A DNA stretch of 64,000 nucleotides, from positions 186,001-250,000 of the forward strand of contig CEFQ01000003.1 in NCBI GenBank assembly GCA_900068845.1, written 5' to 3'. The notes below the pieces were generated by a model. That model was not told the DNA's origin, did not search any database, and saw only the letters and a program-made list of their open reading frames with translations. The DNA is from Enterobacter ludwigii. GTDB lineage: Bacteria; Pseudomonadota; Gammaproteobacteria; Enterobacterales; Enterobacteriaceae. Of the stretch, positions 1-8,550 are shown in pieces. The translations under genes and the position numbers were made by a program. Each line of letters begins with the position of its first letter. Within the stretch, counting starts at the first letter, position 1.

Positions 1-344
1 CGGTGCTGGGCGAGGTGTTTCCAACCGAGATTCGTTCGATTTGCGTCGGCATTTCCATCTGCGCGATGTCGATGGCCAACTTTGTTATCAGCAGCACCTT
101 CCCGATCATGAACAGCAGCCCGATGCTGCTGGATATGTTCCACGGTGGCTTCCCACTGCTGCTGTTCGCTATCTTCTCGCTGGGTATGTACTTCTTCACC
201 TTCCGCTATCTGCCAGAAACGGCAGGCGTGTCGCTTGAGAAGATTCATGCGCTGGTGCTGCGTAAATTTAATGTCGAAGCGGATTTGCCAGAGCGTATCT
301 CAACCGGCAAAGCGAAGGAGTCATTTGATATTCCACGGCATTAA
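1..344 (+). CDS. MFS sugar porter, C-terminal part (left edge)
   Basis: Only the last 113 or so residues are in the window; the frame is open to the left edge, so the start lies outside. The fragment shows two hydrophobic helices and ends with YLPETAGVSLEKIHAL. That matches the PETxGxSLEEI motif following the last membrane helix of the sugar porter family of the major facilitator superfamily. The family moves sugars or polyols across the inner membrane with protons. The substrate cannot be read from this fragment. It converges on a ROK-type repressor gene, which might control a sugar gene, but the link is only positional. Family assignment is fairly firm; function beyond that is open. Confidence 0.8.
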   Translation, partial: VLGEVFPTEIRSICVGISICAMSMANFVISSTFPIMNSSPMLLDMFHGGFPLLLFAIFSLGMYFFTFRYLPETAGVSLEKIHALVLRKFNVEADLPERISTGKAKESFDIPRH

Positions 345-416
345 TCCGTCAGGATGCGCAATTCATGGCGTAATGCTCGTCAGTTAAGCAGCGCATTGGC
401 GCTGCGGGGGTTACCT

Positions 417-440
417 GGTCGCCATGAATGGCGCCCCTAC
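417..440 (-). repeat. REP-like 24-bp palindrome, copy 1
   Basis: GGTCGCCATGAATGGCGCCC followed by CTAC. It is a near-perfect inverted repeat with one mismatch to the family consensus GGTCGCCATnnATGGCGACC plus CTAC. The asymmetric GTAG end gives the orientation. Five further full copies occur in this window, all between genes. Confidence 0.8.
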
Positions 441-664
441 AGGCGTTACAGCAATAGTGATTAAAAAATACGTATTGATGCTGCAGCGTGGGTGTTGAGG
501 CGACATCCCAGCCCGCTGAACGAGTGAAGGATTCCAGGGCGAGCCGCAGGGATGCGGCGAGAGGCGGCGCTGAGCAGGAGCGAATCGCCGCCGGTCCGTC
601 AGGAATCGTGAGCAAGTGAAGGTACCGCGTAGCGGCGGGCTGGGCTGGCGCAGGGCCGCGGAGT

Positions 665-692
665 GCAGAGGGCGCGGCCTGACGCCCTCTGC
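665..692. repeat. 10-bp stem-loop in the gene-free region
   Basis: GCAGAGGGCG and CGCCCTCTGC form a perfect 10-bp stem around an 8-nt loop. No T-run follows on either strand, so it is not an obvious terminator. It is probably part of the structured element that fills this intergenic stretch. Confidence 0.5.
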
Positions 693-792
693 TCGGTCGC
701 CGCACGGCATCGCTGAAACTGCCCCAGCCGATAGCGAACGAAAATCCCTCGGCGCTTAACTGATCGGTATTAGGCCATTCATGGCGCCCTTT

Positions 793-1923
793 TTAACTCA
801 GGCGCTCATACTGCTCAATCACCGCCAGCGCTAAGCCGTTGGCCGGATCGATACGCATCGGCAGGAAATGCAGCGCGGTGTGGGCGAAGGTAAACGCCAG
901 CGTACCGGCCTGCGCCGCCTGCTGTACCGCTTGCACAAACGCGGGTTGCGCATTCCACGGCCCATCAATGATGATGCTGGCCGGATTCACCACCTGCATT
1001 ACCTGACTGAGAGCGTTCCCCAGATACGTCCCCGCCTGCGTCATCACTTCCTTAAGAATGTCCGGCTCGCTTTCTCCGTTTTGCCAACGCAGGCCAGGCT
1101 TGCGCTTGGCCAATTGCTGCTGAATTGCCGGCTTGCTCACCAGTGTTTCCAGACAGCCTAAACGTCCGCAACTACAGCGTTCGCCGTTGGGTTTCATCGT
1201 GAGATGACCTATCTCGCCTGCCGTCCAGCTGCTGCCGGTGAATACCTCACCCTGTTCCACCAGCGCGCCGCCAAGCCCTTCTGAGATACGCAGATAGAAA
1301 TGGCTCTGCGACTTATTCAGTTCAAGTTGCTGCACCGAGAGCAGTGCAGCGGCTTTGACGTTATTCATGATGCGCAACGGCAGCGGCATCTCGTGGCTGA
1401 GGATGGTCATGACATCCACATCCTGCCAACCAAGATGGGCCGAAAAATGCACCCATCCTCGGTGTGGATCGATGATACCGGGAAAGCCAATCGCCACGCC
1501 GAGCAGTTCGGGATGCGCCGCATGCAAGGTTTGGCACACTTCCACCAGTTCATGCAGCAACTGCTCAGGATCGCTGGTTTCCGTGCGCCAGGTCTGCTCG
1601 GCAATCACCTGCGAATAGTAGTCGCAAACGCGCCAGTGAATTGCCTGACGCTCCACCATGATGCCCGCGCTTTTCAATTTTTCTGCGCGCAGCGAGATTT
1701 CGATTTTGGGTCGCCCCGCTGAAGCCACGCTAACCGGGCCAAGCTCATTGATCAGCCCTTGCTCGAGGAGATCGTCGACAATCAACGAAACGGTGTTCTT
1801 GCTCAGCTCGAGCGCTAATGCCAGATCCTGGCGGGAGGTGATGCGGGTGGTACGCAGTTGCGTCATCACCCGCTTCAGGTTATTCAGACGAAGTAGTGCT
1901 GGACCTTTACCGGCTGCTTTCAT
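793..1923 (-). CDS. ROK-family transcriptional repressor
   Basis: 376 residues from the ATG at 1923, which follows GAGGGG at a good distance; a TTG four codons upstream lies inside that Shine-Dalgarno sequence and is unlikely. Residues 25-60 form a winged helix-turn-helix of NagC/Mlc/XylR type (ELSKNTVSLIVDDLLEQGL). The rest is a ROK domain with the signature GEIGHLTMKPNGERCSCG and GCLE, where CxCxxxxC is the zinc-binding group around residues 235-260. Such proteins repress sugar genes and release DNA on binding the sugar or its phosphate. It starts 8 nt after the dnaC stop and could be read from the same transcript. The regulated sugar is unknown; the convergent MFS sugar transporter is the only nearby candidate. 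Confidence 0.85.
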   Translation of the reverse strand: MKAAGKGPALLRLNNLKRVMTQLRTTRITSRQDLALALELSKNTVSLIVDDLLEQGLINELGPVSVASAGRPKIEISLRAEKLKSAGIMVERQAIHWRVCDYYSQVIAEQTWRTETSDPEQLLHELVEVCQTLHAAHPELLGVAIGFPGIIDPHRGWVHFSAHLGWQDVDVMTILSHEMPLPLRIMNNVKAAALLSVQQLELNKSQSHFYLRISEGLGGALVEQGEVFTGSSWTAGEIGHLTMKPNGERCSCGRLGCLETLVSKPAIQQQLAKRKPGLRWQNGESEPDILKEVMTQAGTYLGNALSQVMQVVNPASIIIDGPWNAQPAFVQAVQQAAQAGTLAFTFAHTALHFLPMRIDPANGLALAVIEQYERLS

Positions 1924-1931
1924 AGCACCCC

Positions 1932-2672
1932 TCAATACTCATCACCGCGTACACGGCTGCGATAACTTTCCCAGTCAAAGCGCACCCATAAACTGTTGCC
2001 GAGGCGCATACGGTCCATCACCCGTTCACCCAGCAGCGAATTCATGCCCGCGGGATCGAGGTTCGATAACATGCCCGTTGGGCGTTTCGACGATGAGCGG
2101 CGATCGACAATCTGGTTGATGATCACTTTTTCATAGCGCGATTCACTCTGCATGCCGATCTCATCGATCACCAGCAGATCCACATGGCTAAGATCGTGCA
2201 ATAGACGCTCTTCGGTTAAATCACTGCCGCCGCTGAAGGTGCCCTTCATGCTCGACATCAAATCGGCCACGGTGACAATCAACACGCTTTTGCCGCGGAT
2301 AATCAGATCGTTACCAATCGCTGCCGCAAGGTGGTTTTTACCGGTGCCGGGACGGCCAGAAAAGACAAAACTGGAGATGCTATTTTCGAATCCGGCGGCA
2401 TATTCACGCGCCATGGCCAGCGCTTTACGCTGCCCATCATTTTCCACGCGATAGTTATCAAACGAGCAATTCATGTGCAGCTCGCGAATGCCCGAGCGAC
2501 CCATGATGCGCTGCATTTTCATCGCGCGGTTTTCACGCACAATCGCTTCCGAGCGCAAACGGCCCTGCTCCTGATTCCAGGCCAGCAGTTCCGCGCCGTT
2601 TTTAAATTTCGGCTGCACTTCAGACGGCATCATCTTTTTCAGGCGGCTAAAAAGATCGTTCGGCGTTTTCAT
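1932..2672 (-). CDS. dnaC: DNA replication protein DnaC (helicase loader)
   Basis: 246 residues, the usual DnaC length. It is an AAA+ ATPase that loads DnaB helicase onto DNA at the origin and at restart sites. Walker A is seen as GRPGTGKNHL near residue 108 and Walker B as LLVIDEIG near residue 167. The N-terminal part carries the DnaB-binding segment of the family. The start ATG overlaps the dnaT stop by one base (TAATG), so the two are translationally coupled, as in enterobacterial dnaTC operons. Assignment is firm. Confidence 0.97.
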   Translation of the reverse strand: MKTPNDLFSRLKKMMPSEVQPKFKNGAELLAWNQEQGRLRSEAIVRENRAMKMQRIMGRSGIRELHMNCSFDNYRVENDGQRKALAMAREYAAGFENSISSFVFSGRPGTGKNHLAAAIGNDLIIRGKSVLIVTVADLMSSMKGTFSGGSDLTEERLLHDLSHVDLLVIDEIGMQSESRYEKVIINQIVDRRSSSKRPTGMLSNLDPAGMNSLLGERVMDRMRLGNSLWVRFDWESYRSRVRGDEY

Positions 2673-3208
2673 TACTCACCTCGGAATCCATCGGGAATAT
2701 CGTAATCAGTATTGCTGATTTGCGTGAGATCGCGCTTTGGCTGTCCACCATTGGCGGCGCGATTCATCTGCACGCTGCGCGCTAACTTCTGCTGCCACTG
2801 CACATGATGGAACAAACGGCCTTCCGCTTGCCAGTACGCCACAAACGTGGCCAGCTCGGCGGCGGTTACGGGTTCACTCAACGCCACGCCCCAGATCGCA
2901 GCCTGACGCTGAAAATCGCTGTCCGGCTGCCAGCCTTCATACATCGCAAACTTGCCAACCGGTGTCGCGATAGGCGCGCTTTCGGTCTGAAACAGACTCT
3001 CATCCAGCGTGACATCATTAGGCTGCTGCGCGGCAGCTTCCAGCGCCAGCAGCTGCGCCAGACGCTGCGGCGTTAGCGCGTAAAACGCCGGCATATTGTT
3101 ATGCAACACCGCCAGCGTGCCATTATCGGCCTGCTGCAGCACGGCGAGCGGGTCATGGCAAAAGCCATCCAGCCCCACCAACGTTGAAGATAAGATTTTG
3201 ACTGACAT
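2672..3208 (-). CDS. dnaT: Primosomal protein DnaT
   Basis: 178 residues from the ATG at 3208 ([16 protein letters not shown]). E. coli DnaT is 179 residues with a closely matching start; a longer frame upstream would add 16 unlikely residues. The conserved blocks [17 protein letters not shown] and [20 protein letters not shown] are present. DnaT helps PriA and PriB hand DnaC-DnaB to stalled forks. It is the first gene of a dnaT-dnaC unit. The ribosome binding site is weak. Assignment is firm. Confidence 0.95.
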   Translation of the reverse strand: MSVKILSSTLVGLDGFCHDPLAVLQQADNGTLAVLHNNMPAFYALTPQRLAQLLALEAAAQQPNDVTLDESLFQTESAPIATPVGKFAMYEGWQPDSDFQRQAAIWGVALSEPVTAAELATFVAYWQAEGRLFHHVQWQQKLARSVQMNRAANGGQPKRDLTQISNTDYDIPDGFRGE

Positions 3209-3323
3209 GAAGAAACCTGACGTTAACCAGCATGGTGCGCCGGGCGGCGAATTCAACCCGGCGTTATGCGGTAAGTGTACCTGTTTTAAGGCAAGTGATC
3301 GTCAAAAAGGTCGTAGGTATTAG
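3207..3323 (+). CDS. Possible 38-residue CxxCxC small protein
   Basis: A 38-residue frame, [20 protein letters not shown] followed by CGKCTCF and a basic tail, lies between dnaT and the neighbouring membrane-protein gene on the opposite strand. Its ATG overlaps the dnaT start codon by two bases and its stop overlaps the neighbour's stop. The cysteine cluster and the absence of out-of-character residues make it look protein-like. There is no clear Shine-Dalgarno sequence: only the antisense of the dnaT start lies upstream. It may be chance. I do not recognise a family. Confidence 0.25.
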   Translation: MKKPDVNQHGAPGGEFNPALCGKCTCFKASDRQKGRRY

Positions 3324-3997
3324 CGTGGCATAGACAGCGGTTCGGCGCGATCCACATTGCGTGACGCGTGCGGCATCGTTACAGCGACAGATTGAGGGCG
3401 GGTTTGCCATAAATAGCGAGCCGATGCGATCAGGCACAGGCTGTAGCCGAACATCTCGCTGCCCTCTTCCGCCATGTTTTTTACCACGCGGTTATAGCCA
3501 TCCATCATCAGATGTTCCCACAGCTGATGCATGCCAAATAGGCGTGAAAACACCAGAACAGCCAGTAAACCGGCGGCCATCATCTGCCAGCTTCGGTGCT
3601 GAATCAGTGCAACCAAGCCGGGAAGAATCTGGCGTGGCTGACGCAATGCCACAGCAAGACTTGCCGCAGTTGTCGCCAGCGCAAACCACAGCCAGGCGCC
3701 GTGCTTGATAAAATCGAACAGGAAGTCCATCTCGCGAATCAGCATGCAGCTATAAAAGCCGCCGATGAGCACCAGCACACTGCGTTGCGAGGGCCGTTGC
3801 CAGGCCGAGAAGAAATAGCCGGTAGCGATGAGCAAGAGCATCAGCTCTTGGGTGATTTCGGTGAAAGAGGTTTCGTGCAGTGCATCGTTCATCCAGTTGA
3901 CGTCGATATAGACCATCGCCATGCAGAAAACGAGCACCAATCCACTGATGATAAAGGCCGTAACTTCACGGCTAATAAGAATAATGTTGTTGCGCAT
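3320..3997 (-). CDS. Putative multi-pass membrane protein, unknown function
   Basis: 225 residues with about six hydrophobic stretches (residues near 10-32, 48-66, 72-90, 98-118, 135-155 and 185-200), which predict an inner-membrane protein. It ends with a polar tail, [14 protein letters not shown]. No catalytic motif is visible and I do not recognise a family. It reads in the same direction as dnaTC, 111 bases upstream of dnaT, so read-through is possible. The gene upstream on the same strand is the small envelope protein at 4071-4766. Coding is well supported by length and hydrophobic pattern; function is open. Confidence 0.75.
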   Translation of the reverse strand: MRNNIILISREVTAFIISGLVLVFCMAMVYIDVNWMNDALHETSFTEITQELMLLLIATGYFFSAWQRPSQRSVLVLIGGFYSCMLIREMDFLFDFIKHGAWLWFALATTAASLAVALRQPRQILPGLVALIQHRSWQMMAAGLLAVLVFSRLFGMHQLWEHLMMDGYNRVVKNMAEEGSEMFGYSLCLIASARYLWQTRPQSVAVTMPHASRNVDRAEPLSMPR

Positions 3998-4070
3998 AAT
4001 GTGACCAAAGTAATGATTAGCGCGCTTAGTATATTGACCTCACTTTTTGTCACTTCTCTTTTTATGCCGA

Positions 4071-4766
4071 TTAGAAGCTGGCGCTGACGCCCAGGCTATA
4101 AATAAACTGCTCGCCGCTGCTGACCGCGCCGGTTTGGCCGAATGAAGCAAAGGCCGCCATATGTTGGCCCAGCGGCAGATTGGCACCAACATTGACATCC
4201 ACCCAGTTATTTTCCCGACCATTCATGTCGTTAGCGCGCTCACGGGTGGGCGAGGGCAACTCTTCGTTCACTAAATGGCTATAGCTGACTTGCGCCCACG
4301 GCATGATTACGCCAAGGCTGGAGTCAACGCGCCACCCCAACGACGCAATGTGTTCGGCGTTATTGCTGTCTACGCGTTCGCATTTCGGACAACTCAGCGT
4401 CGAATCATCCACCGCAAACTGTGCCACTGGCCCGGTGCTCACCGCTTTACTCATCGGTATCGACCACCCTGCCGAATAACGATTAACGAACGGCGTGGCG
4501 CCAACACTGGCGGTTTCGCTGTGCATCTCCATCGCAAAGTCGCTCGGCGAATTAAGCGCAGCGTCGAATAAGTTGGCTTCGGGGTTTTCTGTCAACATTA
4601 AATGATTATTGGAAATTTTTTCGGCAAGTATTGCGTTGTAATCTGGCGCACTATTCGGGCTCGCCTGATCGTAGGCATAGCTATTTCCGGCCAGAAAACA
4701 TAGCCACAAACCGCCAATAGCCAGCACAATTTTATGCTGGCCTGTCCGCTGACTTTTCTGCACCAT
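4071..4766 (-). CDS. Small autotransporter-barrel-like outer-membrane protein
   Basis: 231 residues. An N-terminal signal peptide is visible (a positive start, then LAIGGLWLCFLAGNSYA), with cleavage expected after about residue 31. The C-terminal third has alternating-residue strands such as WVDVNVGANLPLGQHMAAFA and ends in YSLGVSASF. A terminal aromatic residue is typical of barrels folded by BAM, and the pattern recalls the end of autotransporter beta-domains. A CPKC pair near residue 108 is unusual. No passenger domain is present, so it may be a stand-alone short barrel or a remnant of a longer autotransporter. A clear AGGAG site precedes the start. Function unknown. Confidence 0.65.
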   Translation of the reverse strand: MVQKSQRTGQHKIVLAIGGLWLCFLAGNSYAYDQASPNSAPDYNAILAEKISNNHLMLTENPEANLFDAALNSPSDFAMEMHSETASVGATPFVNRYSAGWSIPMSKAVSTGPVAQFAVDDSTLSCPKCERVDSNNAEHIASLGWRVDSSLGVIMPWAQVSYSHLVNEELPSPTRERANDMNGRENNWVDVNVGANLPLGQHMAAFASFGQTGAVSSGEQFIYSLGVSASF

Positions 4767-4907
4767 GAAAGACTCCTGACGAGCCGGGAAGTGAACGGGC
4801 GTTTAGGTTTTATGAAAGATATATCGGCGCCCCTTGTATAACTATTAATCGATTTTGCTATTCGTCAAGGGAACTATCACTTTTTCATCTGCTTAAGGAG
4901 TGAAGCA

Positions 4908-5468
4908 ATGCAACGTTGTGGCTGGGTAACTCAGGATCCACTGTATCTCGCGTACCACGATAAAGAGTGGGGCGTGCCGCAAACCGATAAGCGTGCCTTA
5001 TTTGAGATGGTCTGTCTGGAAGGCCAGCAGGCAGGGCTTTCGTGGATTACGGTGCTAAAAAAACGTGAAAATTATCGCCGCGCTTTCCATGAATTTGATC
5101 CAAATGCCGTGGCCCTAATGGATGAGAGTGATATGGCGCATCTCATGCAAAACGCGGGACTGATTCGCCATCGCGGTAAGCTGGAAGCAATCATCAATAA
5201 TGCACGCGCATTGTTAGCGCTGGAAGCAACGGGAGAGGACTTTTCGCGCTTTATCTGGTCTTTTGTCGACCATACGCCGATTTTGCACCGTTACGCCGAT
5301 TACAAACTGGCGCCAACCACCTCCGAGCCCGCCATTGCCCTGTCGAAAGCACTTAAGAAGCGTGGTTTTAAATTCGTCGGTCCCACAACCTGCCACTCAT
5401 TTCTACAGGCCTGCGGCTTAATTAACGATCATCAAACCAGCTGTTTCTGCCATCCCGATAATCTTTAA
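4908..5468 (+). CDS. tag: DNA-3-methyladenine glycosylase I
   Basis: 186 residues, the normal Tag length. It removes 3-methyladenine from alkylated DNA in base excision repair. The start MQRCGWV, with the zinc ligand Cys4, the YHDKEWGVP block (His17) and the C-terminal HQTSCFCH segment match the zinc-binding HhH glycosylase family. AAGGAG precedes the ATG. In E. coli tag lies close to yiaD and ghrB, the same neighbours as here, but yiaC and bisC, which separate tag from yiaD there, are absent. Confidence 0.96.
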   Translation: MQRCGWVTQDPLYLAYHDKEWGVPQTDKRALFEMVCLEGQQAGLSWITVLKKRENYRRAFHEFDPNAVALMDESDMAHLMQNAGLIRHRGKLEAIINNARALLALEATGEDFSRFIWSFVDHTPILHRYADYKLAPTTSEPAIALSKALKKRGFKFVGPTTCHSFLQACGLINDHQTSCFCHPDNL

Positions 5469-5577
5469 AGCAAAAGTTTACAATTTAAGACTGACCCTCA
5501 CGCATTTCCCCACAATTGAACGGCATAATAGTGCCGTTTTGGGGCTTTTCCCCGTTTAGATCTGTGAGGGATTTTTC

Positions 5578-6240
5578 ATGAATAAGCGTATTTTGGCGCT
5601 GACCTTGTTATTGAGCGGCAGCATCGTGCTGTCGGGTTGTACCACTAATCCTTATACCGGCGAATCGCAGGCGGGCAAATCGGGTATCGGCGCCGGTTTA
5701 GGTGCGGTGCTGGGTGCGGGCGTTGGCGTGCTGTCGTCGTCGAAGAAAGATCGCGGTAAAGGCGCGCTGATTGGTGCAGCATCTGGTGCAGCCCTGGGCG
5801 GCGGCGCAGGTTATTACATGGATGTGCAGGAAGCGAAACTGCGCGACAAAATGCGCGGCACTGGCGTCAGCGTGACGCGTCAGGGCGACAATATTGTGCT
5901 CAACATGCCAAATAACGTCACCTTTGATTCCAACAGCAGCAACCTGAAACCGGCAGGTGCCAATACCTTGACCGGCGTGGCGATGGTACTGAAAGAGTAT
6001 CCAAAAACGGCAGTGAATGTGGTGGGCTACACCGACAGCACCGGCACGCGCGCGCTGAATATGCGTCTGTCGCAGCAACGTGCCGACAGCGTCGCCAGCG
6101 GTCTTATTCTGCAAGGCGTGGCACAGAACCGCCTGCGCACCCAAGGTTCAGGTCCGGATAATCCGGTTGCCAGCAACAGCACCGAAGACGGTAAAGCGCA
6201 AAACCGTCGCGTTGAGATCACTCTCAGCCCGCTGAGCTAA
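5578..6240 (+). CDS. yiaD: OmpA-family outer-membrane lipoprotein YiaD
   Basis: 220 residues. A lipoprotein signal ends in LSGC (Cys21), followed by TTNPYTGE. Residues 35-80 are a glycine-rich glycine-zipper segment (GIGAGLGAVLGAGVGVL, GALIGAASGAALGGG). Residues 105-220 form an OmpA-like peptidoglycan-binding domain with FDSNSSNLKP, GYTDSTG, LSQQRADSV and NRRVEI. It probably anchors the outer membrane to peptidoglycan; E. coli YiaD is known as a multicopy suppressor of a bamD defect. It is followed by a strong terminator and forms a single-gene unit. Confidence 0.95.
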   Translation: MNKRILALTLLLSGSIVLSGCTTNPYTGESQAGKSGIGAGLGAVLGAGVGVLSSSKKDRGKGALIGAASGAALGGGAGYYMDVQEAKLRDKMRGTGVSVTRQGDNIVLNMPNNVTFDSNSSNLKPAGANTLTGVAMVLKEYPKTAVNVVGYTDSTGTRALNMRLSQQRADSVASGLILQGVAQNRLRTQGSGPDNPVASNSTEDGKAQNRRVEITLSPLS

Positions 6241-6248
6241 CCGCAAAG

Positions 6249-6277
6249 AGCCGATCTGCATCAACAGATCGGCTTTT
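6249..6277 (+). terminator. Terminator after yiaD
   Basis: AGCCGATCTG and CAGATCGGCT form a perfect 10-bp stem with a 6-nt loop followed by TTTT. It closes the yiaD transcript. Confidence 0.9.
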
Positions 6278-6369
6278 ATCACCTTTTTTCGCCTCTTTTG
6301 ACGCCATATTTGTCAGAAAAAGCTAAAAAAATCGTAACTGATAGAGCCGTCTTTTCCTTTATGCTAGCG

Positions 6370-6386
6370 TGATCAAAAATTGATCA
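6370..6386. promoter_or_regulatory. Palindrome upstream of the first LacI-family gene
   Basis: TGATCAAAAATTGATCA is a 7-bp inverted repeat around AAA, 13 bases before the regulator's ATG. Position and symmetry suit an autoregulatory operator. It lacks the central CG usual in LacI-family operators, so the assignment is tentative. Confidence 0.4.
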
Positions 6387-6399
6387 ATTGGATGCTATC

Positions 6400-7404
6400 A
6401 TGTCACTGAAAGCCATCGCCGCTACCCTTGGTCTCTCTGTTACCACCGTGAGCCGGGCGCTAAATGGCTACGATGATGTCGCGGCCGCCACGCGAAAACG
6501 CATTGAAGAAGAAGCGCATCTGCGCGGTTATCGTCCTAACGATGCGGCTCGCCGCCTGAAAACCGGGCGTGCCAATGCGGTCGGTCTGCTCTTCCCCATC
6601 AGTCATGCCTCACTTAACGACAGCTATTACAGCCAAATGCTGCTGACGCTGGATCAACGACTCGCACAGCACGATATCGATTTGCTGCTGTTACCCGATA
6701 AGTCACAAGATCAGCAGCGTAAGCTGATGCGTATGCTGCGCAGCGGCGCCATCGATGCATTGATACTGACGCACACCCTGCCGCAGGATGCGCGTTTGCA
6801 ACGTTTACAGCAGAAAGGTTTCCGCTTCCTGACGCTCGGTCGCAGCGAGCTGCCACAGCCTTATGCCTGGATTGATTACGATAATCACGCCGGCACCTTT
6901 CTGGCGGCAGAACACTGCCTGCAGCAAGGATTGCCGCGTCTCGCCTATCTCGGCAGCAATGAGTCTTCAACCTATACCCTCGATCGGCGCCAGGGCTTTA
7001 TCGATGCGCTGATCCGGCATCAGGCGCCAGTCGATCAATCCTTAATGGCAGCGTTGCCCGCCACGCGCCGCTCCGGCTATCAGCAAACCAACGCCTGGCT
7101 GGCACAAGGCGATGTACCGCAGGCGATCATTACCGATTGCAGCACGCTGGGTGAAGGTGCCGCGATTGCACTGCAACAAGCCGCGCGGTTGAAGGGCGCG
7201 CAGGCGATTCCACTGTATGTTTACGATGGACTGCCGCCCGATTCCATTATCGATCAGCCCGTAAACACCATTTTGCAATCATCGCAGCAGCATATCGGCG
7301 AGCGCATCGCCGAAATGGTGTTGCAACTGCTTGATGATGTGCCCCTCAGCGAGCTGCAAACGTTATGGCAACCGGTGTTGCGACTCACTTCTGATGCGCA
7401 ATGA
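6400..7404 (+). CDS. LacI-family transcriptional regulator, target unknown
   Basis: 334 residues from the ATG at 6400; an in-frame TTG four codons earlier is less likely because LacI proteins start just before the helix-turn-helix. Residues 1-50 are the DNA-binding domain (LKAIAATLGLSVTTVSRALN) with the hinge helix (NDAARRLKTGRANAVGLLFP). The remainder is a periplasmic-binding-like sugar-sensing domain. No transport or catabolic gene is attached to it except the following ketogluconate set, which has its own LacI-type regulator. It is therefore either a second regulator of that set or controls genes elsewhere. Family firm, ligand unknown. Confidence 0.88.
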   Translation: MSLKAIAATLGLSVTTVSRALNGYDDVAAATRKRIEEEAHLRGYRPNDAARRLKTGRANAVGLLFPISHASLNDSYYSQMLLTLDQRLAQHDIDLLLLPDKSQDQQRKLMRMLRSGAIDALILTHTLPQDARLQRLQQKGFRFLTLGRSELPQPYAWIDYDNHAGTFLAAEHCLQQGLPRLAYLGSNESSTYTLDRRQGFIDALIRHQAPVDQSLMAALPATRRSGYQQTNAWLAQGDVPQAIITDCSTLGEGAAIALQQAARLKGAQAIPLYVYDGLPPDSIIDQPVNTILQSSQQHIGERIAEMVLQLLDDVPLSELQTLWQPVLRLTSDAQ

Positions 7405-7462
7405 TTGCGCCTGGCGCGAGCTGTGTTAGTCTTCGCCTGTTTCTTTTCAGCAGGTGTAAGCA

Positions 7463-8488
7463 ATGAAAACCAGGCCGCCACGAGCCACAATCAGTGACGT
7501 TGCCCGTACGGCAAAAACCGGTAAAACCAGCGTTTCCCGCTATCTGAATGGCGAAGTGAATCTGCTCTCGCCCGATCTCAAAGCCCGTATCGAACAGGCC
7601 ATCGCCGAACTCAACTATCGTCCCAGTCAGATGGCGCGCGGACTGAAACGCGGTCGCACGCGTTTGATCGGCCTGATCATTGCCGACATCACCAATCCCT
7701 ATTCGGTTGATGTGTTGAGCGGCATCGAAGCGGCGTGCCGTGCGCAGGGCTTTACCCTGCTGATGTGTAACACCAACAACGAAGTCGATCTCGAACAGCA
7801 TTACCTGCAACTGTTGAGCAGCTATCAGGTTGAAGGCATTGTGGTGAATGCGGTGGGCATGCATGAAGAAGTGCTGAATCGCCTACAACAGTCAATGCTG
7901 CCGATGGTGTTGATTGACCGTAAAATCCCGGATTTTGCTTGCGATATGGTTGGACTCAACAATCCGGAAGCCTCGAACATTGCTACACAGCATTTGCTGG
8001 ATAATGGCTATCAGGCGTTACTGTTTGTCAGTGAACCGCTGGGTAGCGTCAATACACGCCGCGAGCGCCTGCGTGCCTTCTACGACACGGTGAAAACGGC
8101 GCCACAGGTTGCGGCGGAGAATGCCGAAGTGGCGCTGCATCAACCTGACGAACTGGAAAAGCGATTACGCGATTTCTACCAGCGTCATTCAGGCCAGCGT
8201 TGTGCGGTAATTGCTGCACACGGCGCGTTGACACTCCAGGTGGCACGCGCCTTACAGCGCCTTGAACTGCGCTGGGGTGAAACCATCGGTCTGCTGGGCT
8301 TTGATGAGCTTGAGTGGGCCGCGCTGGCAGGCGTGGGCATCACCACCCTGAAGCAGCCCACCTGGCAGATTGGCTACGCCGCGCTGGAACAGGTTATCGC
8401 GCGCATTGAAGGCAGCGAACTCTCCATCAGCGAACAGCTTTTCTCCGGCGAACTGATCGTGCGCGGCTCCAGCCAGCCGCTGCGCTAA
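7463..8488 (+). CDS. ptxS: LacI-family regulator, PtxS-like (2-ketogluconate repressor)
   Basis: 341 residues. The DNA-binding domain is RATISDVARTAKTGKTSVSR, with an extended N-terminus as in PtxS and GntR-type LacI proteins, then a type 1 periplasmic-binding domain starting GLIIADITNPYSVDVLSGI. It lies directly before kguE, kguK and kguT, the arrangement known from Pseudomonas ptxS-kgu operons, where PtxS represses both itself and kgu and is released by 2-ketogluconate. A PtxS-type palindrome follows the gene at 8551. The symbol rests on context plus family and not on a computed match. Confidence 0.75.
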   Translation: MKTRPPRATISDVARTAKTGKTSVSRYLNGEVNLLSPDLKARIEQAIAELNYRPSQMARGLKRGRTRLIGLIIADITNPYSVDVLSGIEAACRAQGFTLLMCNTNNEVDLEQHYLQLLSSYQVEGIVVNAVGMHEEVLNRLQQSMLPMVLIDRKIPDFACDMVGLNNPEASNIATQHLLDNGYQALLFVSEPLGSVNTRRERLRAFYDTVKTAPQVAAENAEVALHQPDELEKRLRDFYQRHSGQRCAVIAAHGALTLQVARALQRLELRWGETIGLLGFDELEWAALAGVGITTLKQPTWQIGYAALEQVIARIEGSELSISEQLFSGELIVRGSSQPLR

Positions 8489-8550
8489 TCTCCCTTTTTA
8501 GGGCTCACTTCGTGAGCATGATCATAATTCCGTAGTCTGCACCTTTCCTT

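Larger units (their letters stand above)
345..792. other. Gene-free structured region
   Basis: About 450 bases without a convincing gene. A 24-bp REP-like palindrome lies at 417-440 and a half copy (GGCCATTCATGGCGCCC) at 773-789, so REP-family pieces bracket the region. Between them are a GGCGGCG/CGCCGCC inverted repeat near 562-592 and a 10-bp stem at 665-692. The open frames here lack ribosome binding sites and resemble no family I know. The stretch could be a long dispersed intergenic repeat or hold a small RNA; I cannot decide between them from one copy. Confidence 0.5.

Noticed and set aside
349..710. Two overlapping minus-strand frames of 99-118 codons
   Set aside because: No ribosome binding site, repetitive hairpin content and low-complexity Pro/Arg/Ala composition.
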